Below are positions 1-5,267 of a stretch of DNA of 7,702 nt, piece by piece. This DNA comes from Chloroflexi bacterium UBA6019 (GTDB lineage: Bacteria; Chloroflexota; Dormibacteria; Dormibacterales; Dormibacteraceae). Every line of letters begins with the position of its first letter. The first letter of the stretch is position 1. A program made the position numbers and the translations under genes. The stretch is from assembly GCA_002427995.1 (NCBI GenBank), contig DIZV01000172.1, positions 1 through 7,702 of the forward strand, given 5' to 3'. The notes below the pieces were generated by a model, which worked only from the letters and a program-made list of their open reading frames with translations, had not been told where the DNA came from and ran no database searches.

Positions 1-218
1 GTGTCGAGCAACTCGACGAGCACCTTCGCGATCCCCGCTCCGATCCCCTCGATCGACTCCAGCCGGCCCTCCGCCCGGAGCGCGGCCAGATCCGGCTTCA
101 GCCGGTTCAGGGTCGCCGCCGCCTTTCCGTACGCCCGGCTGCGGTAGGCCTGCTCGGGATCGTGGCGGAGCCGGTAGGCGATCTCCGCCAGCACGGCGGC
201 GGCTTCCTCGGCGGTCAA
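1..218 (-). CDS. PolX/PHP-type protein, N-terminal helix-hairpin-helix part (partial)
   Basis: The first 72 codons of a gene that continues past the left edge. The reading frame is open from a TTG at 218 to base 1. The visible protein resembles the N-terminal 8-kDa-like domain of bacterial family X DNA polymerases (POLXc/HHH_8). It has a helical start (about residues 3-18), an AYRSRAYGKAA segment (24-34) matching the family's 'F R xx AY xx AA' pattern, and a helix-hairpin-helix LESIEGIGAGIAKVLVELL (53-71). In full-length members this domain binds DNA and is followed by a polymerase beta-like domain and often a PHP phosphoesterase domain; none of that is in the window, so a PHP-only relative is possible. 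TTG is chosen because GAAGG lies a few bases upstream and the domain starts right after it. The start overlaps the upstream methyltransferase stop in the tetranucleotide TTGA, suggesting translational coupling. Family fairly sure, exact member not. Confidence 0.72.
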   Translation of the reverse strand, partial: MTAEEAAAVLAEIAYRLRHDPEQAYRSRAYGKAAATLNRLKPDLAALRAEGRLESIEGIGAGIAKVLVELLD

Positions 219-928
219 TGCGCCTTCAAAAGTAATTCGTGAGGCGGATCGAGGGGTCCGAAGAACGCCTCCAGGCTCGGGTCGTGGGGTGGGATCGCCA
301 CCTCCTTCGGGTCGAAGCTGAGCCGGCGCCAGCCGTGCGCCTCGAACCACCCGGGGTCCACCGGGCTGACCAGGGCCAGGGTGCCGCCCGGCCGGGTGCA
401 CCGCTCCAGCTCTCGCAGCGCACGCGGGTCGGGCCCGAGGCTCGCGCAGGAGACGGTCAGGTCGGCCCAACCCGCGGCGACGGGGAGGTCGTCGGCCGTC
501 GCGTCGAGCACCGCGATGTCGGGCAGCCGCTCGCGGAGGATCTCCCGGAGCGGGCCGGCCGGCTCGATCGCGATCAGGGAGCGGGCGCGCGGGGCGAGCT
601 CCACCGTCAGCCGGCCACTGCCGGCGGCCACCTCGAGGACCCGCGCACCGTCGGCGGGCAGCGCCTCCAGCACCGCTGGATGGATCGGCTCGACCCGGCT
701 CAGCTCGTCCCAGCGTTCCGGTCGGAGGTGATAGACCAGGCCCCAGAAGAGCGCCCGGACGACCCGCCGGACGGCCGCTTCGTCGCCGGCTTCGAGGAGG
801 CGCCGCTCGTCCCCGGGCACTCCCTCGAGAAGGCGTTCGAAGACGTCCGCGGGAAGTCGCTCGAGGTCGCTTCGGCCGAACTCGGCGGCCCCCGGCGGGG
901 CGGCGGCGACGGACTCGGAATAAGTCAC
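215..928 (-). CDS. class I SAM-dependent methyltransferase
   Basis: A 237-residue protein with a Rossmann-type methyltransferase domain in its C-terminal half. Motif I is VLEVAAGSGRL (97-107), followed by LIAIEP with acidic Glu122, expected to hold the SAM ribose. A DATADDLP segment (about 141-148) precedes motif IV-like WADLTVSCASLG, and RPGGTLALVSPV is the post-III strand. The first 75 residues are helical and acidic with no motif I recognise; they probably form a substrate or dimer cap. The substrate cannot be named. The start is GTG at 928; I see no strong Shine-Dalgarno. The gene is transcribed away from the pterin operon and lies only 13 bp from it, so the two promoters must overlap each other or the coding ends. 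It is followed by the PolX-type gene with a 4-nt overlap. A role in methylating the neighbouring pterin product is conceivable but unsupported. Confidence 0.82.
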   Translation of the reverse strand: MTYSESVAAAPPGAAEFGRSDLERLPADVFERLLEGVPGDERRLLEAGDEAAVRRVVRALFWGLVYHLRPERWDELSRVEPIHPAVLEALPADGARVLEVAAGSGRLTVELAPRARSLIAIEPAGPLREILRERLPDIAVLDATADDLPVAAGWADLTVSCASLGPDPRALRELERCTRPGGTLALVSPVDPGWFEAHGWRRLSFDPKEVAIPPHDPSLEAFFGPLDPPHELLLKAH

Positions 929-941
929 CAGATGTAGAATT
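929..941. promoter_or_regulatory. 13-bp divergent gap with AT-rich promoter-like sequence
   Basis: This gap and the first bases of the right-hand gene form an AT-rich patch in otherwise GC-rich DNA. On the plus strand TAGAAT at 935-940 resembles a -10 box; on the minus strand CATAAT, spanning about 939-944, does too. I find no convincing -35 box at the right distance for either. No Shine-Dalgarno can fit in the gap, so one or both transcripts may be leaderless or nearly so. If TAGAAT is used, transcription would start near 947, and the in-frame ATG at 954 would be a better start for the right-hand gene. Confidence 0.35.
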
Positions 942-1406
942 ATGGATAGTCAAATGCTCAAGATCGGTCCCCGCGGGGAGGCGGGTCCGGGAGTCGCCTC
1001 CGCAACCACCCTGATCGTGACCCGGAGGGCCACCTTCGCCGCCGCCCACGTCCTCCGCCGCGGCGACTGGAGCGAGCAGCGAAACCGCGAGGTCTTCGGC
1101 GCCTGCGCCGGGGAGCACGGCCACAACTACACCCTCGAGGTCTCCGTCACCGGGCCGGTCGACGCCGCCACCGGGATGGTGATCAACCTGAAGGAGCTCG
1201 ACCGGGCCATCCGGAGCGCCGTCGTCGACCAGGTCGATCACCGGCACCTGAACCGCGACGTCCTCTTCCTCGACGGCGTCATCCCGACCGCCGAGAACCT
1301 GGCGCTCGCCTTCTGGTCCCAGATCGACGCCAACCTCGAGGGTGCTCGCCTGGAACGGTTGAAGCTGGTCGAGTCCGAGAACAACTCGGTCGAGATCCGC
1401 CGGTGA
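942..1406 (+). CDS. 6-pyruvoyl-tetrahydropterin synthase (PTPS/QueD superfamily)
   Basis: A 154-residue T-fold enzyme (COG0720). Zinc ligands are His36 (FAAAH), His59 and His61 (EHGHNY); Cys55 is the likely catalytic thiol, Asp99-His100 the expected dyad, and Glu144 (VESEN) the likely pterin anchor. The reaction expected for PTPS is dihydroneopterin triphosphate to 6-pyruvoyl-tetrahydropterin; QueD relatives make 6-carboxy-tetrahydropterin instead. Features favouring PTPS are GMVINL (78-83, where QueD proteins usually have an Asp), the DHRHLNRDV context, and the GTP cyclohydrolase and reductase beside it with no queC or queE. Against it, the Cys-to-HGH spacing is CxxxHGH, the usual QueD spacing. 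ATG 942 gives about 20 residues before the domain; ATG 954 (Met5) is an alternative start. It is first in a four-gene operon, and its stop overlaps the next GTG. Superfamily certain, product likely. Confidence 0.88.
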   Translation: MDSQMLKIGPRGEAGPGVASATTLIVTRRATFAAAHVLRRGDWSEQRNREVFGACAGEHGHNYTLEVSVTGPVDAATGMVINLKELDRAIRSAVVDQVDHRHLNRDVLFLDGVIPTAENLALAFWSQIDANLEGARLERLKLVESENNSVEIRR

Positions 1407-1984
1407 GCATCTACCGTCCCCGCTTCGAGCCCGACGAGCTGCCGAGCGTCGTCGCCCACCTGCTCGAGGAGCTCGGCGAAGACCCCGCTCGGGAGGGCCT
1501 GATCGACACCCCCCGCCGGGTCGCCGACTCCCTCCGCTTCCTGACCGAGGGTTACGACCTGGACCCGGCGGAGATCGTCGGCGATGCTGTTTTCAACGAG
1601 GACTACGACGACCTGGTCGTCGTCCGTGACGTCAACTTCTTTTCGCTCTGCGAGCACCACCTGCTGCCCTTCTTCGGGCGGGCCCACATCGCCTACCTGC
1701 CGAAGGGCAGGGTGGTCGGGCTGAGCAAGGTGCCGCGGATCGTGGACGCGTTCGCCCACCGGCTGCAGATCCAGGAACGCCTGACGCGGCAGATCGCGCA
1801 GGCGCTCAACGATGTTCTCGAGCCGGACGGCGTGGCGGTCGTGGTCGAGGCCCGCCACCTCTGCATGGAGATGCGCGGCGTCGAGAAGCAGGGCTCAGAG
1901 ACCCTCACCTCCTGCATGCTCGGCACCTTCCGGGACGATCCCCGGACCCGGGCTGAGTTCTTCGAGCTGATCGGCCGAGGGTGA
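1403..1984 (+). CDS. folE: GTP cyclohydrolase I (type IA)
   Basis: A 193-residue cytosolic enzyme that opens the imidazole ring of GTP and forms 7,8-dihydroneopterin triphosphate plus formate. It is the first step of folate and biopterin synthesis and normally a homodecamer. The zinc site is complete: Cys83 and His86 in SLCEHHLLPFFG and Cys154 in ARHLCMEMRGVEKQ. His85 and His152 match the catalytic histidines known for the E. coli enzyme (112 and 179). REGLIDTPRRVA (30-41) and GLSKVPRIVDAF (106-117) are standard family blocks, and the length is normal. The start is GTG 1403 inside the GTGA overlap with the upstream pterin synthase; its stop forms another GTGA with the glycosyltransferase. No folP, folB or folK lies nearby, so this copy probably serves the specialised pterin pathway; whether the genome has another folE cannot be seen. 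Confidence 0.96.
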   Translation: MSIYRPRFEPDELPSVVAHLLEELGEDPAREGLIDTPRRVADSLRFLTEGYDLDPAEIVGDAVFNEDYDDLVVVRDVNFFSLCEHHLLPFFGRAHIAYLPKGRVVGLSKVPRIVDAFAHRLQIQERLTRQIAQALNDVLEPDGVAVVVEARHLCMEMRGVEKQGSETLTSCMLGTFRDDPRTRAEFFELIGRG

Positions 1985-2991
1985 GGATCGCGGTCGTCGC
2001 CTCGCTGGTGACGCCGCTGCTGCCGGTCCAGGCGGGAGGCGCGCAGGCCTTCGTCGCGGACCTGGCGCGGGGCCTGGCCGCGCGCGGCCACCACGTCCTT
2101 CTCTACTGCTCGGAGGGATCCCAGGTTCCCGGGGTCGAGCTGGTCCCGATCCGGGTCGAGGCGGGTATCGGTCGAGCCCTGGTGATGCCGGGCGCGCCTG
2201 CGGCGGGAGACGTCCCGGAGCTGCGGCGCGGCTTCGAGCGGCTGTTCGCCGAGCTCCGCCGGCGCGGCGCCGACGCGGTCAGCCAGCATGCCTTCGACGC
2301 CGAGGCGATCGAGCTGGCGGAGGGCCTGCCGGTCATCCACACCCTCCACCTACCCCCTCTCGTGGCGGGGCTGGTCGTCGCGGCCCGGGCGACGTCGAGC
2401 CGCCTCGCCACCGTGTCCAGCGCCTGCCGCGCCGATTGGGCACGCGCTGGGGTGGACGCCGTGGTGCTGCCCGACGGTGTGCCCGACTGGCAGCCGGAGC
2501 CGGGGCCGGTCGAGCCGATCGCGCTGATCGCGGGCCGGATCTCGCCCGAGAAGGGCATCGAGGACGGCATCGCCGCCGCGTGCCGCGCCGGGCTCCAGCC
2601 GGTGGTGGTCGGCGGCGACTACGACCGCGCCTACCGCGCCACGCTGACCGCTGTCGAGATCCGGCCGCCGCTGGCGCGGCGCGAACTCTGGCGGCTGATG
2701 GCCAGGGCGGCGGTGACTCTGATGCCGGTCAAGTGGGAGGAACCCTTCGGGTTGGTGGCGGCGGAGGCCCAGGTCGCCGGCTGCCCGGTGGCGGCCTACG
2801 CGCGGGGCGCGCTGCCGGAGGTCGTCGGCGAGGGGGCAGGCGGCTTCCTCGCGCGGCCGGACGACGTTGAGGACCTCGACCGAGCGATCCGCTCCTGCCT
2901 TGGCCTCGACCGGTCGCGAGTCAGGGCCCAGGCGCGCGAGCGGCTGCTCCTCGACCGCTCGCTCGACGCTTACGAGGAGGCGCTGCGGTGA
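1981..2991 (+). CDS. GT4-type glycosyltransferase, possibly pterin-specific
   Basis: A 336-residue GT-B fold glycosyltransferase. The N-terminal acceptor domain starts MRIAVVASL with the GGAQAFVADLARGLAARGH block (19-37) typical of GT4 enzymes. The C-terminal donor domain has GRISPEKG (185-192), a linker-proximal sugar-nucleotide-binding segment, and EPFGLVAAE with the EX7E pair Glu254/Glu262. No signal peptide or membrane helix is evident, so it should be cytosolic. Its position between the cyclohydrolase and the reductase, with 4-nt overlaps on both sides, implies that its acceptor is the pterin made by this operon. Cyanobacteria have a UDP-glucose:tetrahydrobiopterin alpha-glucosyltransferase (BGluT), and green sulfur bacteria make the biopterin glycoside limipterin, so the idea has precedent. 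Acceptor and sugar donor are inferred from context only; a lipid or polysaccharide role is not excluded by sequence. Confidence 0.87.
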   Translation: MRIAVVASLVTPLLPVQAGGAQAFVADLARGLAARGHHVLLYCSEGSQVPGVELVPIRVEAGIGRALVMPGAPAAGDVPELRRGFERLFAELRRRGADAVSQHAFDAEAIELAEGLPVIHTLHLPPLVAGLVVAARATSSRLATVSSACRADWARAGVDAVVLPDGVPDWQPEPGPVEPIALIAGRISPEKGIEDGIAAACRAGLQPVVVGGDYDRAYRATLTAVEIRPPLARRELWRLMARAAVTLMPVKWEEPFGLVAAEAQVAGCPVAAYARGALPEVVGEGAGGFLARPDDVEDLDRAIRSCLGLDRSRVRAQARERLLLDRSLDAYEEALR

Positions 2992-3602
2992 AGCCGGTGG
3001 CGGTCGTCACGGGTGCCTCGGGCGGACTGGGCGCCGCCATCGCGGCCGAGCTCGAGGGACGTGGCTACGGGGTCGTCGGCCTGAGCCGCTCGAGCGGAGT
3101 GGATGTCGCCGACGAGGAGCGGGTGCGGGCCGCCTTTGACGAGCTGGAGCGCCTCGACGTCCTGGTCAACAACGCCGCCGTGCTCATCCCCCGACCGTTG
3201 GCCGATACCTCCGCGACGGAATGGGACGAGCAGCTGGGCAGCCTGCGAGCGGCCTTCCTCTGCAGCCGGGAGGCCTTCCGGCGAATGGGGCCGGGCGGCA
3301 CCATCGTCAACATCTCCAGCCTTTCCGGGGTCGCCGGTGCCGAGAAGTTCGCCGGGATGGCCGCCTACGTCGCCGCCAAGTCGGGGCTGGCCGGCCTGAC
3401 CGAGGTCCTCGCGGTCGAGGGGCGGCCGCTCGGCATCCGGGTCAACGCCATCAGCCCGGGCGCCATCGACACCCCGATGCTGAAGGTGGCCGGCGTCGCC
3501 GGTCGCAAATTCGCACCGGCCGAGGTGGCGCGCGTCGTCGCCTGGCTGGCAGCGCCGGACTCAGCCCCGCTGACGGGGGCCAACCTGCGGCTCGAACCGT
3601 GA
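2988..3602 (+). CDS. compact short-chain dehydrogenase, candidate sepiapterin/6-pyruvoyl-tetrahydropterin reductase
   Basis: A 204-residue SDR, shorter than the usual 240-270. The nucleotide-binding TGASGGLG is at 8-15. Arg34 follows beta-2, which suggests NADPH. NNA is at 61-63, and the catalytic residues are Ser111 (NISS), Tyr127 and Lys131 (YVAAK); INAISPGAIDTPM-type sequence lies about 144-156. The Ser-Tyr distance is 16 residues rather than the usual 13, so there is a small insertion before the active-site Tyr. The short length comes from a trimmed beta-2 to alpha-3 loop and a trimmed substrate loop. The glycine motif lacks the Arg of the PTR1/FolM pteridine reductases (TGxxxRxG). As last gene of a pterin operon, it would reduce the side-chain ketones of 6-pyruvoyl-tetrahydropterin to give tetrahydrobiopterin. 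The function rests on context; SDRs are too diverse to name by motif. Start GTG 2988 lies in a GTGA overlap. Confidence 0.88.
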   Translation: MKPVAVVTGASGGLGAAIAAELEGRGYGVVGLSRSSGVDVADEERVRAAFDELERLDVLVNNAAVLIPRPLADTSATEWDEQLGSLRAAFLCSREAFRRMGPGGTIVNISSLSGVAGAEKFAGMAAYVAAKSGLAGLTEVLAVEGRPLGIRVNAISPGAIDTPMLKVAGVAGRKFAPAEVARVVAWLAAPDSAPLTGANLRLEP

Positions 3603-3608
3603 GCGAGA

Positions 3609-4079
3609 CTAGCCGGCCGGGTCGCTTCGGTCGAAGCGGGACAGCAGGCGCTGCACGAGCGCGCCGCCGATCGCCGTCCCGGCGGCCTGCGCCAGCCTGA
3701 TCACGATCTTCTGCGTCGTGTTGGCGGGCGGCTCCTCGCCGACCTGCTTGTCGCCGACGTAGAGGCGCACCGGCGGGACCTGCTTGCGGATGCCGAACTC
3801 CCAGGACTCCCGCAGGTGCTTGGCGCGCTCCCACCAGGTGGCCGGAATGACGCGCTGGATGCGCTCGCGCGTCGTCGTCGGGCGCGTCAGGCGATAGGCG
3901 ACGATGCCGCCGACGAGGGCGACCGCCAGCGCGGCTCCAACCCCCGCGGCGATCAGCAGGGCGCGCTTGCTCCGTCGCACGGCGACCTCGCTGCGCTGCC
4001 GGAGGATGAGGATCCGGTCCTCGATGTCCTCCCGGGTCGCGGCTATCTGCCGGGAGATTTCATCTGACGAAGTGCCCAA
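3609..4079 (-). CDS. DUF3618-like single-pass membrane protein
   Basis: A 156-residue protein from TTG 4079. The N-terminus, SDEISRQIAATREDIEDRI (5-23), matches the charged helical 'I-x-x-x-I-x-x-T-R-x-x-I/L' pattern of DUF3618. A membrane segment follows at about 40-62. After it comes a soluble part with TWWERAKHLRESWEFGIRK and a GDKQVGEEP loop, then an amphipathic or weakly hydrophobic stretch near the C-terminus. Start choice: AAGGAG sits 8 nt before the TTG and the DUF3618 helix starts directly after it; the upstream in-frame residues are Arg/Pro-rich and look non-coding. The start overlaps the end of the holin-like gene by 37 nt. DUF3618 proteins often neighbour Phage_holin_3_6 proteins in Actinomycetota; their job is unknown, probably at the cell membrane. 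Confidence 0.8.
   Translation of the reverse strand: MGTSSDEISRQIAATREDIEDRILILRQRSEVAVRRSKRALLIAAGVGAALAVALVGGIVAYRLTRPTTTRERIQRVIPATWWERAKHLRESWEFGIRKQVPPVRLYVGDKQVGEEPPANTTQKIVIRLAQAAGTAIGGALVQRLLSRFDRSDPAG
3623..3638. terminator. possible hairpin at convergent gene ends
   Basis: CGCTTCG-GT-CGAAGCG is a perfect 7-bp inverted repeat (in practice a 6-bp stem with a GGTC loop). It lies 21 bp past the stop of the short-chain dehydrogenase and inside the last codons of the convergent DUF3618-like gene. No U-tract follows on either strand, so intrinsic termination is doubtful. It is noted because two operons converge here with only 6 bp between their stop codons. Confidence 0.22.
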
Positions 4080-4426
4080 TTCCTTGTCTCCTTGAGGCTG
4101 TTGACGGTCCGTTCCGGCAGGGCGATGTGCAGCTTGCCGCGCCCGAAGAGCGCGAGGCCCGCCGCGAGCACCAGGTAGAGGACGATCCAGATGGCGGCCG
4201 CGAGCCAATGAGGCTCGACCGCGACCACGATCAACACCGGAAGCCCCACCAGCAGCGCCAGCAACGCCAGCAGCCCGGCGCCGGCCAAGGCGCCGGCGGC
4301 GATGGCATTGGTGATGGCCAGCTCCTTGAGTTCCTGCTTGGCCAGCGCGATCTCCAGCCGGATGAGGTTCTCAGCTTCCTCGACGAGGCCTGCGGCGATC
4401 TCCGGCGTGCTCCCCTTTATGGTCAT
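4043..4426 (-). CDS. Phage_holin_3_6-like (holin superfamily III) membrane protein
   Basis: A 127-residue protein with an amphipathic N-terminal helix, AENLIRLEIALAKQELKEL (18-36), then two hydrophobic segments (about 41-70 and 74-95) and a basic tail. This is the layout of PF07332-type proteins, which are common chromosomal genes in actinobacteria; the phage name does not imply a prophage and there are no other phage genes here. Function unknown, location cytoplasmic membrane. ATG 4426 is chosen because the domain starts soon after it and the upstream sequence in this frame is Arg/Pro/Gly-rich. The Shine-Dalgarno is weak; an in-frame TTG a short way upstream is an alternative. The gene follows the four-helix protein by 29 nt and overlaps the next gene. 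Confidence 0.8.
   Translation of the reverse strand: MTIKGSTPEIAAGLVEEAENLIRLEIALAKQELKELAITNAIAAGALAGAGLLALLALLVGLPVLIVVAVEPHWLAAAIWIVLYLVLAAGLALFGRGKLHIALPERTVNSLKETRNWALRQMKSPGR
4088..4093 (-). promoter_or_regulatory. Shine-Dalgarno deciding the TTG start of the DUF3618-like gene
   Basis: Read on the minus strand this is AAGGAG, 8 nt before TTG 4079 and inside the coding end of the holin-like gene. It is one of the best ribosome-binding sites in the window and excludes the longer Arg/Pro-rich N-terminus that begins further upstream. Confidence 0.7.
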
Positions 4427-4455
4427 CTCGCTATCAAGAAAGCATACATCCAAGA

Positions 4456-4884
4456 TCAGGCTCGCCTGGCCGGCCGGGCGCGCTTCGACCGCACTCTCGG
4501 GCGGGTCGACGAACGGGGCGCGGGTCTGGCGCCACCGCGCCTGCCGAGGGCGCCCAGGGCGAGGCAGGCGGTGACCGCCAAGGTCACGACAGCGGGTGGC
4601 GCGATGGTCGTCAGGAGCGGCGTGCCGACGCTCGCGAGCAGGCCGAGCACCAGCAGCGAGCCGAGGACCAGCTGGGGGCCCACCGCATAGGCGTAGAGGG
4701 CCCGCTCGATGGCCGCGGTCGAGCTGCCCAGCACGATCGGGGCGAGGACCAGGGCCGCGGCGAGCGGAATCCGGCCGCCGGTTCCGGGCAGGGCGCCCCC
4801 TCCGGCCCCGTTCCACGCGGCCCAGACGCCGGCCGCGACCTGGACCACGGCGAGGGTTCTGACGGCACGAGGAAGGCGGGGCAA
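4456..4884 (-). CDS. uncharacterised four-helix membrane protein
   Basis: A 142-residue protein I do not recognise. Four hydrophobic segments are visible (about 10-25, 39-57, 68-86 and 91-113), joined by short loops and followed by a strongly basic Arg/Pro/Ser tail (about 115-142) that should be cytoplasmic. This frame is preferred over a longer overlapping frame beginning with ATG 4900, whose translation is Arg/Pro/Gly-rich like a shadow frame. The best available start is TTG 4884, but no Shine-Dalgarno precedes it, so the start is uncertain. The gene is first in a probable three-gene minus-strand unit and faces the ArsR-type regulator across an AT-rich region with a palindrome 13 bp upstream of its start. 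It may therefore answer to the same repressor as the inositol-lipid genes. Confidence 0.62.
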   Translation of the reverse strand: MPRLPRAVRTLAVVQVAAGVWAAWNGAGGGALPGTGGRIPLAAALVLAPIVLGSSTAAIERALYAYAVGPQLVLGSLLVLGLLASVGTPLLTTIAPPAVVTLAVTACLALGALGRRGGARPAPRSSTRPRVRSKRARPARRA

Positions 4885-4897
4885 GACCGTCGGAAAA

Positions 4898-4915
4898 CAT
4901 AAAGGATCTTTTATG
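4898..4915. promoter_or_regulatory. upstream operator palindrome (O1)
   Basis: CATAAAGGATCTTTTATG is an 18-bp palindrome symmetric at 16 of 18 bases. It sits between the divergent membrane-protein gene and the ArsR-type regulator, in an AT-rich island within very GC-rich DNA. The half-site CATAAA recurs in the second palindrome 26 bp downstream. A dimeric winged-helix repressor is the natural reader, and its gene starts 6 bp away. Binding here could block both divergent promoters. Confidence 0.62.
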
Positions 4916-4920
4916 CTTTA

Positions 4921-5267
4921 ATGCATAAAGAACTGCTTATGTTTCTCCCGGGACAGCAGGGGGACCTGCCCGCCTTCTTCACGGCACTGGCGAACGTCAC
5001 TCGTCTGCGCATCGTCGAGCGGCTTCTTGCCGTCGGCGAAGAGACCGTGAACGAGCTGGCCCTGGCGCTGCGGATGAGCCAGCCGAGGATCTCCTGGCAC
5101 CTGCGGATGCTGGAGCTCGGAGGAGTCGTGACGACGCGGAGGGACGGCCGGCTCACCTACTGCTCGGTCGACCTCGAAACCATTCGCCGGCGGCTGACCG
5201 GCTTCGAATCGCTGCTTGAGTCGCGCGCCGTGCCGGCTGCGCGGAATCTTCGGAGAGAGGTATCGGG

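Noticed and set aside
239..937. A 232-codon plus-strand frame opposite the methyltransferase
   Set aside because: Low-complexity Arg/Gly/Glu/Ala translation without a family pattern; the opposite strand carries clear SAM-binding motifs.
942..1984. A queuosine (7-deazaguanine) gene pair: queD plus folE
   Set aside because: No queC, queE or queF is in the window, while a reductase and a glycosyltransferase are locked into the same operon. Kept only as an alternative because of the CxxxHGH spacing.
4043..4426. Prophage remnant suggested by the holin-like protein
   Set aside because: No endolysin, tail, integrase or attachment-site-like repeat is present, and Phage_holin_3_6 proteins are ordinary chromosomal genes in actinobacteria.
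4043..4900. A single 285-codon minus-strand gene beginning ATG 4900 and ending with the holin-like protein
   Set aside because: The first ~155 residues are Arg/Pro/Gly-rich and non-protein-like, while another frame over the same bases gives a clean four-helix membrane protein. The holin-like domain starts at its own ATG 4426.
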